This document shows positions 8,223-17,343 of a DNA stretch of 64,000 bases, piece by piece. The position numbers and the translations under genes are program-made. Below the pieces are notes generated by a model that ran no database searches, was not told where the DNA came from, and saw nothing but the letters and a program-made list of their open reading frames with translations. The DNA lies in NCBI GenBank assembly GCA_944326695.1, contig CALVEZ010000004.1, positions 1 to 64,000 of the forward strand, given 5' to 3'. This DNA comes from Candidatus Bilophila faecipullorum (lineage in GTDB: Bacteria; Desulfobacterota; Desulfovibrionia; Desulfovibrionales; Desulfovibrionaceae). The number at the start of each line of letters is the position of its first letter. Positions within the stretch are counted from its first letter, which is position 1.

Positions 8223-10364
8223 GTGTCGGACTACGCCTCCCTCATTGCCCAAGAACTCGGCCTTCGGCCCGCGCAGGCCGGGGCCGTCATCCGCCTGCTC
8301 GACGAAGGCGCCACCGTCCCCTTCATCGCCCGTTACCGCAAGGAAGCCACCGGCAGCCTCGACGAGGTGGCGGTTACGGCCATCCGGGACCGGTTGGCGG
8401 CGGGCCGCGAACTGGACAAACGCCGCGAGGCCATCGTCGCCTCCCTTGAAGAGCGGAACCTGCTGACGCCCGAGCTGCGGGCCAAGGTGGAGGCCGCCGC
8501 CTCCCTGACCCTGCTCGAAGACATCTACCTTCCCTACCGCCCCAAGCGCCGGACCCGGGCCTCCGCAGCGCGGGAGCGTGGCCTTGAGCCGCTGGCGGAC
8601 CTGCTCGCCAGACAGGAGCGTTGCCTCCCCGAAACGCTGGCGGCGGGTTTCGTAGCCCCGGACAAGGACGTAGCCGACGCCGAGGCCGCCCTCGCCGGGG
8701 CGCGGGACATTCTGGCGGAACGCTTTGCCGAGGATCAGACGGCGCGGGAACGTCTGCGCGGCGTCTTTGGCCGGGAAGGGCTTATGCGCTGCAAGGCGGC
8801 CTCGGGCAAGGAGGACGATCCCGATGCCGCCAAATACCGCGACTATTTCGCGTGGGACGAGCCCGCGGCGCAGGCCCCTCCGCACCGCATTCTGGCCATG
8901 TTGCGGGGCGAGGAGGAAGGCTTTCTGCGTCTTTCCCTGCGCCCCCGCGACGAGGAACGGGCCAAGGAAACGCTGGCCCGGCTCTTCGTGCGCAACGACG
9001 GCCCCTGCGGGCGGGAAGTGCGGGCCGCCGCACTCGACGGCTACGCCCGCCTGCTGGCTCCGGCCCTTGAAACCGAGCTGCGCAACCGGCTCAAGGAGCG
9101 GGCCGACGCCGCGTCCATCCGCGTTTTCGCGGACAACCTGCGCCAGCTTCTGCTCGCCCCGCCCCTCGGCCCCAAAAGCATCATCGCCGTGGACCCCGGA
9201 TTCCGCACCGGCTGCAAGGCGGTCTGCCTGAGCCCGGAGGGAAAACTCCTCGAATACGCCACCGTCAACCCGCACGCGGGTTCGGACAAGGCCCGCGCCG
9301 AGGCCGGGGCCACGCTGGTGCGCCTCGCCCTGAAGCACGGCGCGGAAGTGGCCGCCGTGGGCAACGGCACGGCGGGCCGGGAAACCGAAGCCTTCATCCG
9401 CTCGCTCCCGGACTGGCCGCCCATCCCCGTGGTCATGGTCAGCGAGAACGGCGCGTCGGTCTATTCCGCCTCGGAAGCGGCGCGGGCCGAATTCCCCGAT
9501 CTCGACCTCACCTACCGGGGCGCGGTGTCCATCGGGCGGCGGCTGGCCGATCCGCTGGCCGAACTGGTGAAAATCGATCCCAAGGCCATCGGCGTGGGGC
9601 AGTACCAGCACGACGTGAACCAGACCGAGCTTAAACGCTGCCTCGACGACGTGGTGACGAGCTGCGTCAACGCCGTGGGCGTGGAACTGAACACGGCCAG
9701 CGAGCAGCTTCTCGCCTACGTCTCCGGCCTCGGCCCCACACTGGCGCGCAACATCGTGGCCTTCCGCCATGAAAACGGCCCTTTCCAGACCCGGCGCGAT
9801 CTGCTGAAAGTGCCGCGCCTCGGCCCCAAAGCCTTTGAGCAATGCTCGGGCTTTCTGCGTATCCGCGGCGGCAGGCAGCCTCTTGACGCCAGCGCCGTGC
9901 ATCCCGAATCCTACGCGGTGGTCGAATGCATGGCCAAGGACGCGGGCACGAGCGTGAGCGAGCTCATGCGCAGCCCGGAACGGCGGCGCGCCGTGGACAT
10001 CTCCCGCTACGTCACGGATACGCTCGGCCTGCCCACCCTGACCGACATCATGAAGGAACTGGAAAAGCCCGGACGTGATCCGCGCGGCCCCTTCAAGCCC
10101 TTTGCCTTCGCGGAGGGCGTGCACGCGCTCGAAGACCTGCGCCCCGGCATGAAGCTTCCCGGCATCGTGACCAACATCACGGCCTTCGGAGCCTTCGTGG
10201 ACATCGGCGTCCATCAGGACGGGCTCGTCCACATCAGCCAGCTTGCGGATCGCTTCGTGCGCGATCCCAACGAAGTCGTGCGCGTGCATCAGGAAGTGGC
10301 CGTGACCGTGCTCGACGTGGACATCCCCCGCAAGCGCATTTCCCTCTCCATGCGCAACCAGTGA
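8223..10364 (+). CDS. tex: Tex family RNA-binding transcription accessory protein
   Basis: A 713-residue protein. Domain order: Tex N-terminal helix-turn-helix and central helices (1-190; VPFIARYRKEATGSLDE is the family signature), a YqgF/RNase H-like domain beginning at SIIAVDPGFRTGCKAV (about 320), HhH motifs (about 490-570; TASEQLLAYVSGLGPTLA), and a C-terminal S1 RNA-binding domain (about 640-713; TNITAFGAFVDIGVHQDGL). Tex binds RNA and associates with transcription and ribosome quality processes; in several pathogens it affects toxin or virulence expression. The start is GTG at 8223 with AAGGA at the right distance; the longer ORF enters the divergent gene and lacks support. Confidence 0.92.
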   Translation: MSDYASLIAQELGLRPAQAGAVIRLLDEGATVPFIARYRKEATGSLDEVAVTAIRDRLAAGRELDKRREAIVASLEERNLLTPELRAKVEAAASLTLLEDIYLPYRPKRRTRASAARERGLEPLADLLARQERCLPETLAAGFVAPDKDVADAEAALAGARDILAERFAEDQTARERLRGVFGREGLMRCKAASGKEDDPDAAKYRDYFAWDEPAAQAPPHRILAMLRGEEEGFLRLSLRPRDEERAKETLARLFVRNDGPCGREVRAAALDGYARLLAPALETELRNRLKERADAASIRVFADNLRQLLLAPPLGPKSIIAVDPGFRTGCKAVCLSPEGKLLEYATVNPHAGSDKARAEAGATLVRLALKHGAEVAAVGNGTAGRETEAFIRSLPDWPPIPVVMVSENGASVYSASEAARAEFPDLDLTYRGAVSIGRRLADPLAELVKIDPKAIGVGQYQHDVNQTELKRCLDDVVTSCVNAVGVELNTASEQLLAYVSGLGPTLARNIVAFRHENGPFQTRRDLLKVPRLGPKAFEQCSGFLRIRGGRQPLDASAVHPESYAVVECMAKDAGTSVSELMRSPERRRAVDISRYVTDTLGLPTLTDIMKELEKPGRDPRGPFKPFAFAEGVHALEDLRPGMKLPGIVTNITAFGAFVDIGVHQDGLVHISQLADRFVRDPNEVVRVHQEVAVTVLDVDIPRKRISLSMRNQ

Positions 10365-10440
10365 ACCAGAGGCGGCTACCGGGCGGAAAAGCCCGGCACG
10401 TCCGCCATCCGAAAAACCGACCCCAAACCAAGGAGCCAGT

Positions 10441-10833
10441 ATGAAAACCGTTGCCGCCAAACCCGAATTCGCCGGGCTGACAGAAGAACAGGTCGTAGAC
10501 GCCATCGACGCCTACGAAGCGCAGGTAGAAGCCTATTACGCCAATCAGGGCCAAGAAGAGGAAGGCTGTGCCTGCGGCTGCGGCCATGACGACGAGGGAT
10601 CGTGTGAGGACTGCGACGAGGACGACGAAATCAAGTCCGACGATCCCATCGTGCAGGAAGTGGAACGGCTGATCGAAGCCTACTCGCAGCGTTTTGACGA
10701 ACTGTGCCGCGACTCCGGCGAAGTGCCGGAAGAGGCGCTGACCTACAAGCCCCGCAACCCCATCGAACAGGTGTCCTTCGACATCTTCACCGACGCCCTC
10801 CACGATTCGCTCATGGACGAGGACGACGAATAG
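10441..10833 (+). CDS. Small acidic cysteine-cluster protein, function unknown
   Basis: A 130-residue, very acidic protein with AAGGAGC upstream of its ATG. Residues about 40-62 hold CACGCGHDD and SCEDCDEDDE: five cysteines and a histidine within 17 residues inside an Asp/Glu-rich loop, which looks like a metal-binding knuckle. The flanks are predicted helical (EFAGLTEEQVVDAIDAYEAQV; IVQEVERLIEAYSQRFDEL). No known family recognised. It follows tex by 76 bases in the same direction and may be cotranscribed. Confidence 0.7.
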   Translation: MKTVAAKPEFAGLTEEQVVDAIDAYEAQVEAYYANQGQEEEGCACGCGHDDEGSCEDCDEDDEIKSDDPIVQEVERLIEAYSQRFDELCRDSGEVPEEALTYKPRNPIEQVSFDIFTDALHDSLMDEDDE

Positions 10834-11434
10834 CAGCACAACCCGACCATTCCGAAGGCGGCGGGACCGAGCCGCTCGGGAGAGAACGGAAAACGGTGTG
10901 GCCGGGCTTTTCGGCAGAAGCGGAAAACCGCCGCTTCCCGAAGGCCCGGCCTTCCAGTCTGGCAGCAAGGGCCTTCAAAGCGGCCTTTCTTTGGCTGCAC
11001 GGCCCCGGTCTGATACCTCTTGAAGCCGCAAGAGTGCAAAAATCTTCCACAGGCCAGAAAAGGGAAGAAGAAGAAGAAGAAGAAGAAGAAGAAGAAGAAG
11101 AAACGCCGAGAAGCGGCTTCAAAGACGGATTTTCGGTACACGGCCCAAGCCGCCTCGGGCACGGGACGCACGCCATCGCGCCCACGGAACCCCCTTTTTC
11201 CCGCAGGGAAAAGGAACAGACGGCCAAGGCGGGGCCATCCTCACGGGCCTCTTTCCCGGCGCGGCAATCTCTTGGAAACAGACGGCCTTGGGCGGGCGTT
11301 GTGCCGGGACGGAACGCGGGCGGGACGGAATACGGAAGGATGGCGGTTCACGGAAGGGCCTCTGCGGAAGGCCGCTCTTTTCACCTCACTACGGCGTCTT
11401 CATTCCTGCCCGTGGGCGGCAGGGCCGTCTTCCG
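10834..11434. other. Convergent intergenic region with hairpin and GAA repeat
   Basis: Between two convergent genes. It contains a long imperfect inverted repeat (GGCCGGGC at 10900-10907 with GCCCGGCC at 10944-10951) and a (GAA)13 tract at 11064-11102. I see no credible coding region; the apparent ORFs owe their length to GC skew and the triplet repeat. Confidence 0.55.
11064..11102 (+). repeat. (GAA)13 trinucleotide microsatellite
   Basis: Thirteen perfect GAA units lie in a non-coding gap between convergent genes. Tracts of this length are rare in bacterial chromosomes and prone to slippage. Confidence 0.95.
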
Positions 11435-12607
11435 CTAGGGATGGACCGCCTCCGCCTTTTCTTCCGCCTCTTCAGCCCGCGCCATTTCCGCCTTCAGCCC
11501 CATGATCCGCCGCCACGAGGTTTCCAGACGGGCGCGCGGCAGCCTGCCTTCACGCACGGCCCCAACGAGCACGGCCTGCGCCCGGGACACGATACCGGGG
11601 TCATAGTCCAGATTGTTGCCGAAAAGCAGGATGTCCGCCCCGGCCTCTACTGCGCGCAGGACGACTTCCTCAAAAGAATAGTGATCCGCAATGGCCCGCA
11701 TCTGCAAGTCGTCCGTGATCACGACGCCGTCATAGCCCAGACGCCGCCGCAAGAGGCCCTCGATGACGGCGGGGGAAAGGGTGGCCGGAAACACCGGGTC
11801 CAGCCCCCGGTGAAAGACATGTCCCACCATGACCATATGTGCCCCGGCCCCCCGCAGCGCGACTTCATAGGGCGCAAGTTCCGCCTCGCCCCATGTTTCG
11901 CTGATGTCGGTCACGCCTTGATGGGAATCGGCACGGGCGCTGCCGTGTCCGGGAAAATGCTTGAAGGCCGCCGCCACGCCAGCCGCGTTCAGTCCCTGCG
12001 CAAAGGCCGCGCCGTGCGCCGCCACCCGCTCGGGATCAGCGGAAAACGCCCGCCCCAGACGGCCTATGGCCGGAGAGTCGGGATAGACGTTCACGTCGAG
12101 CACGGGCGCGAAATCAAGATTGATCCCCGCCGCATGGAGCATCCGCCCCAGACGCCGGGCGCTTTTCCGGGTTGCTTCGGGCGTTCCCCGCCCCAAATCT
12201 TCCGCCGAGGGGAAAGCGGGAAAACCGTTGGCCGGGCCAAGGCGCGCCACCTTTCCGCCTTCCTGATCCACGCCCACAAGCAAGGGGATGTCCGCCGCCG
12301 CGCGCAAGGCGCTGGTCAAGCGCCCAAGCTGCGCCGCATCGCGGATATTGCGGGGGGCGGCAGGCTCGCGGGCATCGCGGGTGAAAAGAATGACGCCCCC
12401 CAGATGCCGGAGGCGGATGTCCTCCAGCACGGCGGCGCAGTCTTCCGGTTCCTGCCCCTTGAAGCCCACAAGCAGCATCTGCCCGGCCATCATGTCCAAG
12501 GAAGGAGAAGGCGCGCCCTGCACGCTGCCGCAAACGCAGAAGGCGAGCGCCACTCCCGGCAAGGCCCGCCGCAGGATGCGCCATGCGAGGCGCACGCCCG
12601 AAAACAT
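11435..12607 (-). CDS. Exported glycoside hydrolase family 3, beta-N-acetylhexosaminidase (NagZ-like)
   Basis: A 390-residue protein with a signal peptide (hydrophobic to about residue 25, ending in SVQGA) and a GH3 N-terminal barrel. Family features: LLVGFKG, LLVGVDQEGGKVARL, a conserved KHFPGHGSARADSHQG loop that carries the catalytic His of NagZ-type enzymes, and VVITDDLQMRA with the nucleophile Asp. NagZ is normally cytoplasmic and recycles muropeptides; the signal peptide here suggests a periplasmic or lipidless exported enzyme acting on peptidoglycan fragments or other glycans. The start at 12607 follows GGGTGGC. It stands 46 bases downstream of a small membrane protein gene on the same strand. 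Confidence 0.85.
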   Translation of the reverse strand: MFSGVRLAWRILRRALPGVALAFCVCGSVQGAPSPSLDMMAGQMLLVGFKGQEPEDCAAVLEDIRLRHLGGVILFTRDAREPAAPRNIRDAAQLGRLTSALRAAADIPLLVGVDQEGGKVARLGPANGFPAFPSAEDLGRGTPEATRKSARRLGRMLHAAGINLDFAPVLDVNVYPDSPAIGRLGRAFSADPERVAAHGAAFAQGLNAAGVAAAFKHFPGHGSARADSHQGVTDISETWGEAELAPYEVALRGAGAHMVMVGHVFHRGLDPVFPATLSPAVIEGLLRRRLGYDGVVITDDLQMRAIADHYSFEEVVLRAVEAGADILLFGNNLDYDPGIVSRAQAVLVGAVREGRLPRARLETSWRRIMGLKAEMARAEEAEEKAEAVHP

Positions 12608-12653
12608 ATTGCCACCCCCGCGCTTTTGCGTCACAACAAGCGCACTTGCGCGC

Positions 12654-13022
12654 TTACGGCCTTTCCCGATCTTCAAGGGACTTCGGATCGGAAGGCTTGT
12701 CCGGAGAGGCGGGCTCCACGGTGTAGTCGTCCGGGGACAGTTCATAGGTATGGGGATCGGCGGGCCGCTCGTCGGGCTCCCGCCGCCCGTCCGCACCGGG
12801 GATATTGGTATAGATGATGAAGCGGCTTCCGTCCTCGCCGTAGCGTACGGTCTTGCGCGCCCGGCGGATGGCCAGCCCGAAGACGACGAAGAGAATCGCA
12901 AAGACGAAAAAGGCCACGACAAAACCGGCGGCCGCAAGCACGAAAACCAGCGCCGCCGCCGCCACGGACGTGACCCCGGCAACAATCCACCGTATAAAAT
13001 CAGGCATTCGGGCATTCCCCAT
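12654..13022 (-). CDS. Small membrane protein with C-terminal hydrophilic tail
   Basis: About 122 residues (or 117 if the ATG at 13007 is used, which has GGGGA at better distance). Two hydrophobic stretches between residues 8 and 60 (IRWIVAGVTSVAAAALVFVL and AGFVVAFFVFAILFVVFGLA) predict two membrane helices, followed by a polar, Pro/Asp/Glu-rich tail (SPDDYTVEPASPDKPSD). No known family recognised. It is 46 bases upstream of the glycosidase gene and probably cotranscribed. Confidence 0.6.
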   Translation of the reverse strand: MGNARMPDFIRWIVAGVTSVAAAALVFVLAAAGFVVAFFVFAILFVVFGLAIRRARKTVRYGEDGSRFIIYTNIPGADGRREPDERPADPHTYELSPDDYTVEPASPDKPSDPKSLEDRERP

Positions 13023-13097
13023 TAGGTTGCGTTGACTCCTCATTACCATGAGATAAAGCCTCGCGCCCGAAATGACAAGCCCGCCTCAGGAGGTTCC

Positions 13098-13775
13098 GTG
13101 GTATCGCACGATCTGCTCAAACGCTTCTCGGCCGGATTCCAACGTTTCCAAAAAACGTGGTATTGCCCGGAAAACAACATCTATGAAGACCTGCGCGCCG
13201 GGCAGAACCCCTACGCGATGGTCATTGCGTGCAGCGACTCGCGGGTGGACCCGGTGATCCTCCTCGACGCCACGCCGGGCGATCTCTTCGTCGTCCGCAA
13301 CGTCGCCAACCTCGTGCCGCCCTACGAGCCGGACGGCCACTACCACGGCGTCAGCGCCGCGCTTGAGTACGCGGTGCGATACCTGCGCATCGGGCACATC
13401 ATGGTAATGGGCCATGCCCGCTGCGGCGGCTTCACGAGCCTCCTTGAGGCCGACCACCAAGAGGGCGAATTCCTCAACATCTGGATGAGCCTCGCCTGCC
13501 GCGCCAAGGCCGAGGTGGAACGCACCCTTCCCGAGGCCTCCCCCGAGGAGCGCCAGCGCGCCTGCGAAATGTGGGGCGTGCGCTTCTCCCTCGACAATCT
13601 CATGGGCTACCCGTGGATCAGGGAGGCCGTGGACGAAGGCCGCCTTTTGCTGCACGGCCTCTATTTCGACATGAGCAGCGGGGAACTCCTTTATTTCGAC
13701 GCCGGGCGGCGGGCCTTTCTCCCGCTGGTCGAAGCCTGCGCCGCTCTTCCACGTCCCGGGCGCTCCACTCTCTAG
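13098..13775 (+). CDS. Beta-class carbonic anhydrase
   Basis: A 225-residue protein catalysing CO2 hydration to bicarbonate in the cytoplasm. The zinc ligands and catalytic dyad of the beta class are all visible: Cys45, Asp47 and Arg49 in ACSDSRVDP, His106 and Cys109 in GHARCGG. The start was taken as GTG at 13098, preceded by AGGAGG at rather short spacing; the upstream extension has no signal and no homology to the family. The gene is divergent from the small membrane protein with a 75-base gap that must hold both promoters. Confidence 0.9.
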   Translation: MVSHDLLKRFSAGFQRFQKTWYCPENNIYEDLRAGQNPYAMVIACSDSRVDPVILLDATPGDLFVVRNVANLVPPYEPDGHYHGVSAALEYAVRYLRIGHIMVMGHARCGGFTSLLEADHQEGEFLNIWMSLACRAKAEVERTLPEASPEERQRACEMWGVRFSLDNLMGYPWIREAVDEGRLLLHGLYFDMSSGELLYFDAGRRAFLPLVEACAALPRPGRSTL

Positions 13776-14375
13776 ACGTCGCCCCTCTCTGCGGGAAAAA
13801 AGAGTGGGGCAAACGGCGGCTGATGCGCCTGCGGCACCTGATGAGGAGGCCATGCCGCCGTCTTATACGAATCATATACCGCCCGGCCTTCCTTCCAGCG
13901 TCGGGCGCACGGCACGGCTTCGCCTTGCCCGCAGGCTGTCCGTGACGGGGAAGGATACTCCGGCAGGATGCGTTTTCCTCTGCGGGAGCAGGCCGGATGC
14001 GAGAAAAGCACGCTTCACGGCTTTTTCCTTCCAGCCGCGCAGGCTGGAAGTGATCATACGGCCCGGCCCGTGGAGTGGGGGCGCTTGCTCCGGCGGAAGG
14101 CAAAAACGCCGAGAACAGGCGTCCACGTAGCGCCTGATCCAAGGCGTATCCGCACAATCATTTTACGCTGTTTTTATAGAAACAGCGTTCACGCCGTTTG
14201 CGGTTCCCTTCGTGGCCTCAATGCGGCATCTGCCTTTTGACGATACGGCCTGCTATCCCTGCTGCAAAAAATACTTATCCGGCTCCCATGTTCCGGGTAT
14301 GAAATCGGCAGGCCGCCCCCCGGCGGTCCGCCGCCTCCTTTGGCGGGTACACTTCTTTTTCCGGAGAAAAAAGCC
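13776..14375. other. Intergenic region, 600 bases, no gene seen
   Basis: Several open frames exist but none has a ribosome-binding site or plausible composition. It holds a perfect nine-bp inverted repeat (CTTCCAGCC at 14028-14036 and GGCTGGAAG at 14042-14050) without a T tract, and an imperfect hairpin just after the carbonic anhydrase stop. Confidence 0.5.
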
Positions 14376-14930
14376 ATGCGTACCGCTTGCCTGTCCCTTT
14401 TCGCCTTCATCGCGGCCCTTCTTTTCGCCGCCCTGCCCGCCCGTGCTATGATGGATCACGGCAACGCCGCCCCGTCCGCCTATTCCGACCGCGCCTTCCT
14501 TTCGGCCATGCTTGCCCACCATGAGGGAGCCGTCGACATGGCGGAACTCTTCTTCAAATCGCCCAAGAAGTATCAGGACCCCAAGGTCGCGTCGTGGGCC
14601 GATGCGGTCATCAAGGTGCAGAAGGCGGAAATCGCGGAGATGAAGCAGCTTCTCCAGCCCCTCGGCGGCCTTGAGAAATCCGCCTACGACCCCATGAAAG
14701 AGGCTATGGCGCACATGCTTGCCGAAGGCGCGGACATGAACGCGAACATGCGCTTCGTCGAACTCATGCTGCCCCATCACGCCATGGCCGTTGAAATGGC
14801 CGTGCCCGCGCTCGTCCATTCCGACAATCCCAAGGTGCTCGATCTCGCCGAGGCCATCATCATCGAACAGGCCAAGGAAATGCGCCAGTTCAAGGCGTGG
14901 CTGATGGCCGCCGACCACACGCGCCATTAG
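14376..14930 (+). CDS. Exported DUF305-family protein
   Basis: A 184-residue protein with a signal peptide (MRTACLSLFAFIAALLFA, cleaved near PARA). The mature part shows the two characteristic DUF305 His motifs, MLAHHEGAVDMAE and MLPHHAMAVEMA, within a ferritin-like four-helix arrangement. DUF305 proteins are periplasmic, bind metals in some cases and often accompany copper or redox genes, but the function of the family is not settled. CGGAG precedes the ATG. It stands alone. Confidence 0.8.
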   Translation: MRTACLSLFAFIAALLFAALPARAMMDHGNAAPSAYSDRAFLSAMLAHHEGAVDMAELFFKSPKKYQDPKVASWADAVIKVQKAEIAEMKQLLQPLGGLEKSAYDPMKEAMAHMLAEGADMNANMRFVELMLPHHAMAVEMAVPALVHSDNPKVLDLAEAIIIEQAKEMRQFKAWLMAADHTRH

Positions 14931-14933
14931 CCC

Positions 14934-14964
14934 CCCTATTGGCCCGGAACCAATGGCGGCTTTT
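14934..14964 (+). terminator. Probable terminator after the DUF305 gene
   Basis: A stem built on TATTGG/CCAATG with extra C-G pairs and one bulge is followed by TTTT, four bases after the stop codon. Confidence 0.5.
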
Positions 14965-15378
14965 AGGCCGCGGACCACGCGTGAACCATCAGCTTCCGAG
15001 GGGCGGAGCTCTTCCTTGCACGGGGTACAGCCTCCCCCGCGCCCCGATGTCTGCTCCATTGCCCGGCGGCCGGCTTTGGCCCGCAGGCCGCCTTGCAGGG
15101 AAGAGCACATCCCGGCGAACGCCGCCCCGCCTCCGCCCTCGGCTTCCCGCCTGCAAGGAAAGCGCGCCCGTTCCGGTTCAGTAAGGGCCTGTTGTCTGGA
15201 CAGGCTGTGCGCGGGGGCGGGTCCCCTCCGTCGCACCGCCTTTTTCGTAACCTGATTGTCACAATCCAAGAACGCAAAACCACAGGAAAAAGCGCCCGTA
15301 TGCCTGTTTTTCGCTGAAAAACACGGTGTACAAGCGCTTTTTTTGGCGTTAGCGTGCCGCCAAACACAGGATGGCGAT
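14965..15378. other. Intergenic region, about 410 bases, no gene seen
   Basis: GC-rich in its first two thirds, then less so close to the EamA gene (15250-15378), where the promoter should be. Nothing else recognisable. Confidence 0.5.
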
Positions 15379-16218
15379 ATGTCTCTGGATATCATTCTTC
15401 TGATCCTCGTTGCGGCCCTGCTCCACGCCTCGTGGAACGCCGTCATCAAAGGCGGCACCAACAAGCTCTACGAAACCGGGCTCAACTGCTTCGGCGGTGG
15501 CGTCGGCGTTCTTTTCGTCGTGCCCTTCCTGCCGCTTCCGGCCCCGGAAAGCCTGATCTTTCTGGCGGGCTCGTGTTCGGTGCACATCGCCTACTACCTG
15601 TGCATCGCGGTGGCCTACCGCACGGTGGACATGTCTTTCGCCTACACCATCATGCGCGGTACGGCCCCCCTGCTGACGTCCATCGCCATGCTGCTCTTCG
15701 GACACAACCTGTCGTGGGCGGGCTGGCTCGGCATCCTCTGCCTGTGCTCGGGCGTGCTCGTCCTGACCCGCGAGAACGTCCGCAACGGGCGTTTCAACAT
15801 CAGCGGGGCGCTGGCCGCCGTGGGCACCGCCGTGGTGATCATGGGCTACACCCTCTTCGACGGCTACGGCGCGCGGGCCAGCGGCAACCCCATCAGCTAC
15901 GTGTGCTGGCTCTACGTCATCAACACCTTCCCCATCAACATCATCCTTCTGCTCAGACAGCGCAAAAGCTATATCCCCTACTTCAAGCAGCGCTGGAAAA
16001 TAGGACTCTTCGGCGGGCTGTGCAGCCTCGGCTCCTACGGGGTAGCGCTGTGGGCCATGACCAAGGCTCCCATCGCGATGGTGGCGGCCCTGCGCGAAAC
16101 GTCGGTCATTTTCGGAATGCTGCTCGCCATCCTCTTCCTCGGGGAAAAGTTCTCGCCCGTCAAACTCCTCGCCGTGGTCCTCGTCGCCACCGGGATCATC
16201 ATCATGCGCCTGCAATAG
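15379..16218 (+). CDS. EamA/DMT-family transporter
   Basis: A 279-residue inner-membrane protein with about ten transmembrane helices arranged as two five-helix EamA repeats. Characteristic segments are LHASWNAVIKG at the N-terminus, FAYTIMRGTAPLLTSI in the first repeat and APIAMVAALRETSVIFGMLL in the second, followed by LGEKFSPVKLLAVVLV. Members export or exchange small metabolites; the substrate cannot be told. The start was set at 15379, where the first helix begins. No neighbour shares its operon. Confidence 0.82.
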   Translation: MSLDIILLILVAALLHASWNAVIKGGTNKLYETGLNCFGGGVGVLFVVPFLPLPAPESLIFLAGSCSVHIAYYLCIAVAYRTVDMSFAYTIMRGTAPLLTSIAMLLFGHNLSWAGWLGILCLCSGVLVLTRENVRNGRFNISGALAAVGTAVVIMGYTLFDGYGARASGNPISYVCWLYVINTFPINIILLLRQRKSYIPYFKQRWKIGLFGGLCSLGSYGVALWAMTKAPIAMVAALRETSVIFGMLLAILFLGEKFSPVKLLAVVLVATGIIIMRLQ

Positions 16219-16673
16219 GAGCGGGCCGGAAAGAAACATAGTAGTAGTAGGAGGAGGAGGAGGAGGAGGAGGAAGCGGCAGAGCCCCGGACACACCCTGT
16301 CAGGAAAGACGGAAAAGGAAAACGGAAAAGATTCCTTCCTGCCGTAAGGCCGGACCTGCCGAGCCGAGCCGCCGCAAGCCGCCGCCCCGGCGAGCCGCCG
16401 GGAAGGACGTTCCTCGCGAAAGGGCACGCCGGGCATGACCGGACGCAAAACCGTGCGGTCTCCCAAGGCAGGTACGCAACCGCCCTACCGTGGGCCGTTG
16501 CCTTCCCTTGGGTTTCCAAGTCTCTTCATCCGGCCCCTTCTTGGGCTGGGACCACATGGCCGCGTACCATTTTTTCCCGCCGGAAAAGGGAAAGGTTGAC
16601 AGTCGGGCCTGAAGGCATCACAACTGCCGGATCGGCCACGCAGACCGCGAACCTTCAACCCTTCCGGTGTCCC
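16219..16673. other. Intergenic region upstream of mntP with GGA repeat
   Basis: It holds the triplet repeat at 16240-16273. Close to mntP, GGGAAAGGTTGA (about 16587-16598) can pair with TTCAACCCTTCC (about 16655-16666) with one mismatch, enclosing about 60 bases just before the start codon. The elements of a yybP-ykoY riboswitch are absent. Confidence 0.45.
16240..16273 (+). repeat. (GTA)3 plus (GGA)8 trinucleotide repeat
   Basis: Three GTA units run into eight perfect GGA units just after the EamA stop codon. It is the second long triplet tract in the window. Confidence 0.92.
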
Positions 16674-17237
16674 ATGAGCTTTCCCGAACTCTTCGCCCTT
16701 GCCGTCGCCCTCGCGATGGATGCCTTTGCGGTATCCGTCTGCTCAGGCTGCGCCCTCAAACGGGTGACGACGGCCCATTTCCTGCGCCTCTCGCTCACCT
16801 TCGGCTTTTTCCAGTTCCTGATGCCCGTCATCGGCTGGACGCTCGGCCTGACGGTACGCGGTTTCATCGAAACGTGGGATCACTGGCTGGCCTTCGCGCT
16901 GCTGGCATGGATCGGCGGCAACATGCTGCGCGGCGGCGGTGAAGAGGAAGCCTGCACCGTCGATCCCACGCGCGGGGGACGCCTTTTCGTGCTGGCCGTA
17001 GCAACGAGCATCGACGCCCTGGCCGTGGGCCTGTCCTTCTCCTTCCTCAACATCGACGTGTGGGGGCCGTCCGTCCTCATCGGCGTAGTCTGCGCCGTCA
17101 TCACGGCCTGCGGGCTGCTGGCGGGCAAGCTCCTCGCCCGGGCCGACGTCTTCGGACGCCGCGCCGAATTCACGGGTGGCTGCGTACTCATCGGCATCGG
17201 GCTGAAAATATTGTACGAACACGGCGTGTTCAGTTGA
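16674..17237 (+). CDS. mntP: MntP-family manganese efflux pump
   Basis: A 187-residue membrane protein with six predicted helices, the size of E. coli MntP (188). The two symmetry-related acidic motifs are present: ALAMDAFAVSVCSG in helix 1 and VATSIDALAVGLSFSF in helix 4; the Asp residues are those required for Mn2+ export. A C-terminal GCVLIGIGLKILYEHG matches the family. The start was placed at 16674, the beginning of helix 1; the spacing to any Shine-Dalgarno sequence is poor. A second manganese exporter (alx) lies 14 kb away. Confidence 0.88.
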   Translation: MSFPELFALAVALAMDAFAVSVCSGCALKRVTTAHFLRLSLTFGFFQFLMPVIGWTLGLTVRGFIETWDHWLAFALLAWIGGNMLRGGGEEEACTVDPTRGGRLFVLAVATSIDALAVGLSFSFLNIDVWGPSVLIGVVCAVITACGLLAGKLLARADVFGRRAEFTGGCVLIGIGLKILYEHGVFS

Positions 17238-17343
17238 CGCGCCGCCCTCCCGGGCCCGCAGGGAGGGCGCAGGAACAGCCCCGCACAGACGGGGTACGGC
17301 CTTCTCCCCGGGCCCGGGAGAGGCTTTCCGCGGAGTATCCGAA

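Noticed and set aside
13804..14130. Possible small gene between carbonic anhydrase and DUF305 gene
   Set aside because: No ribosome-binding site; Arg/Pro/Gly-rich composition typical of GC-rich non-coding frames.
16560..16673. Second yybP-ykoY riboswitch upstream of mntP
   Set aside because: The conserved GGGGAGTAG and GAGACC elements are absent.
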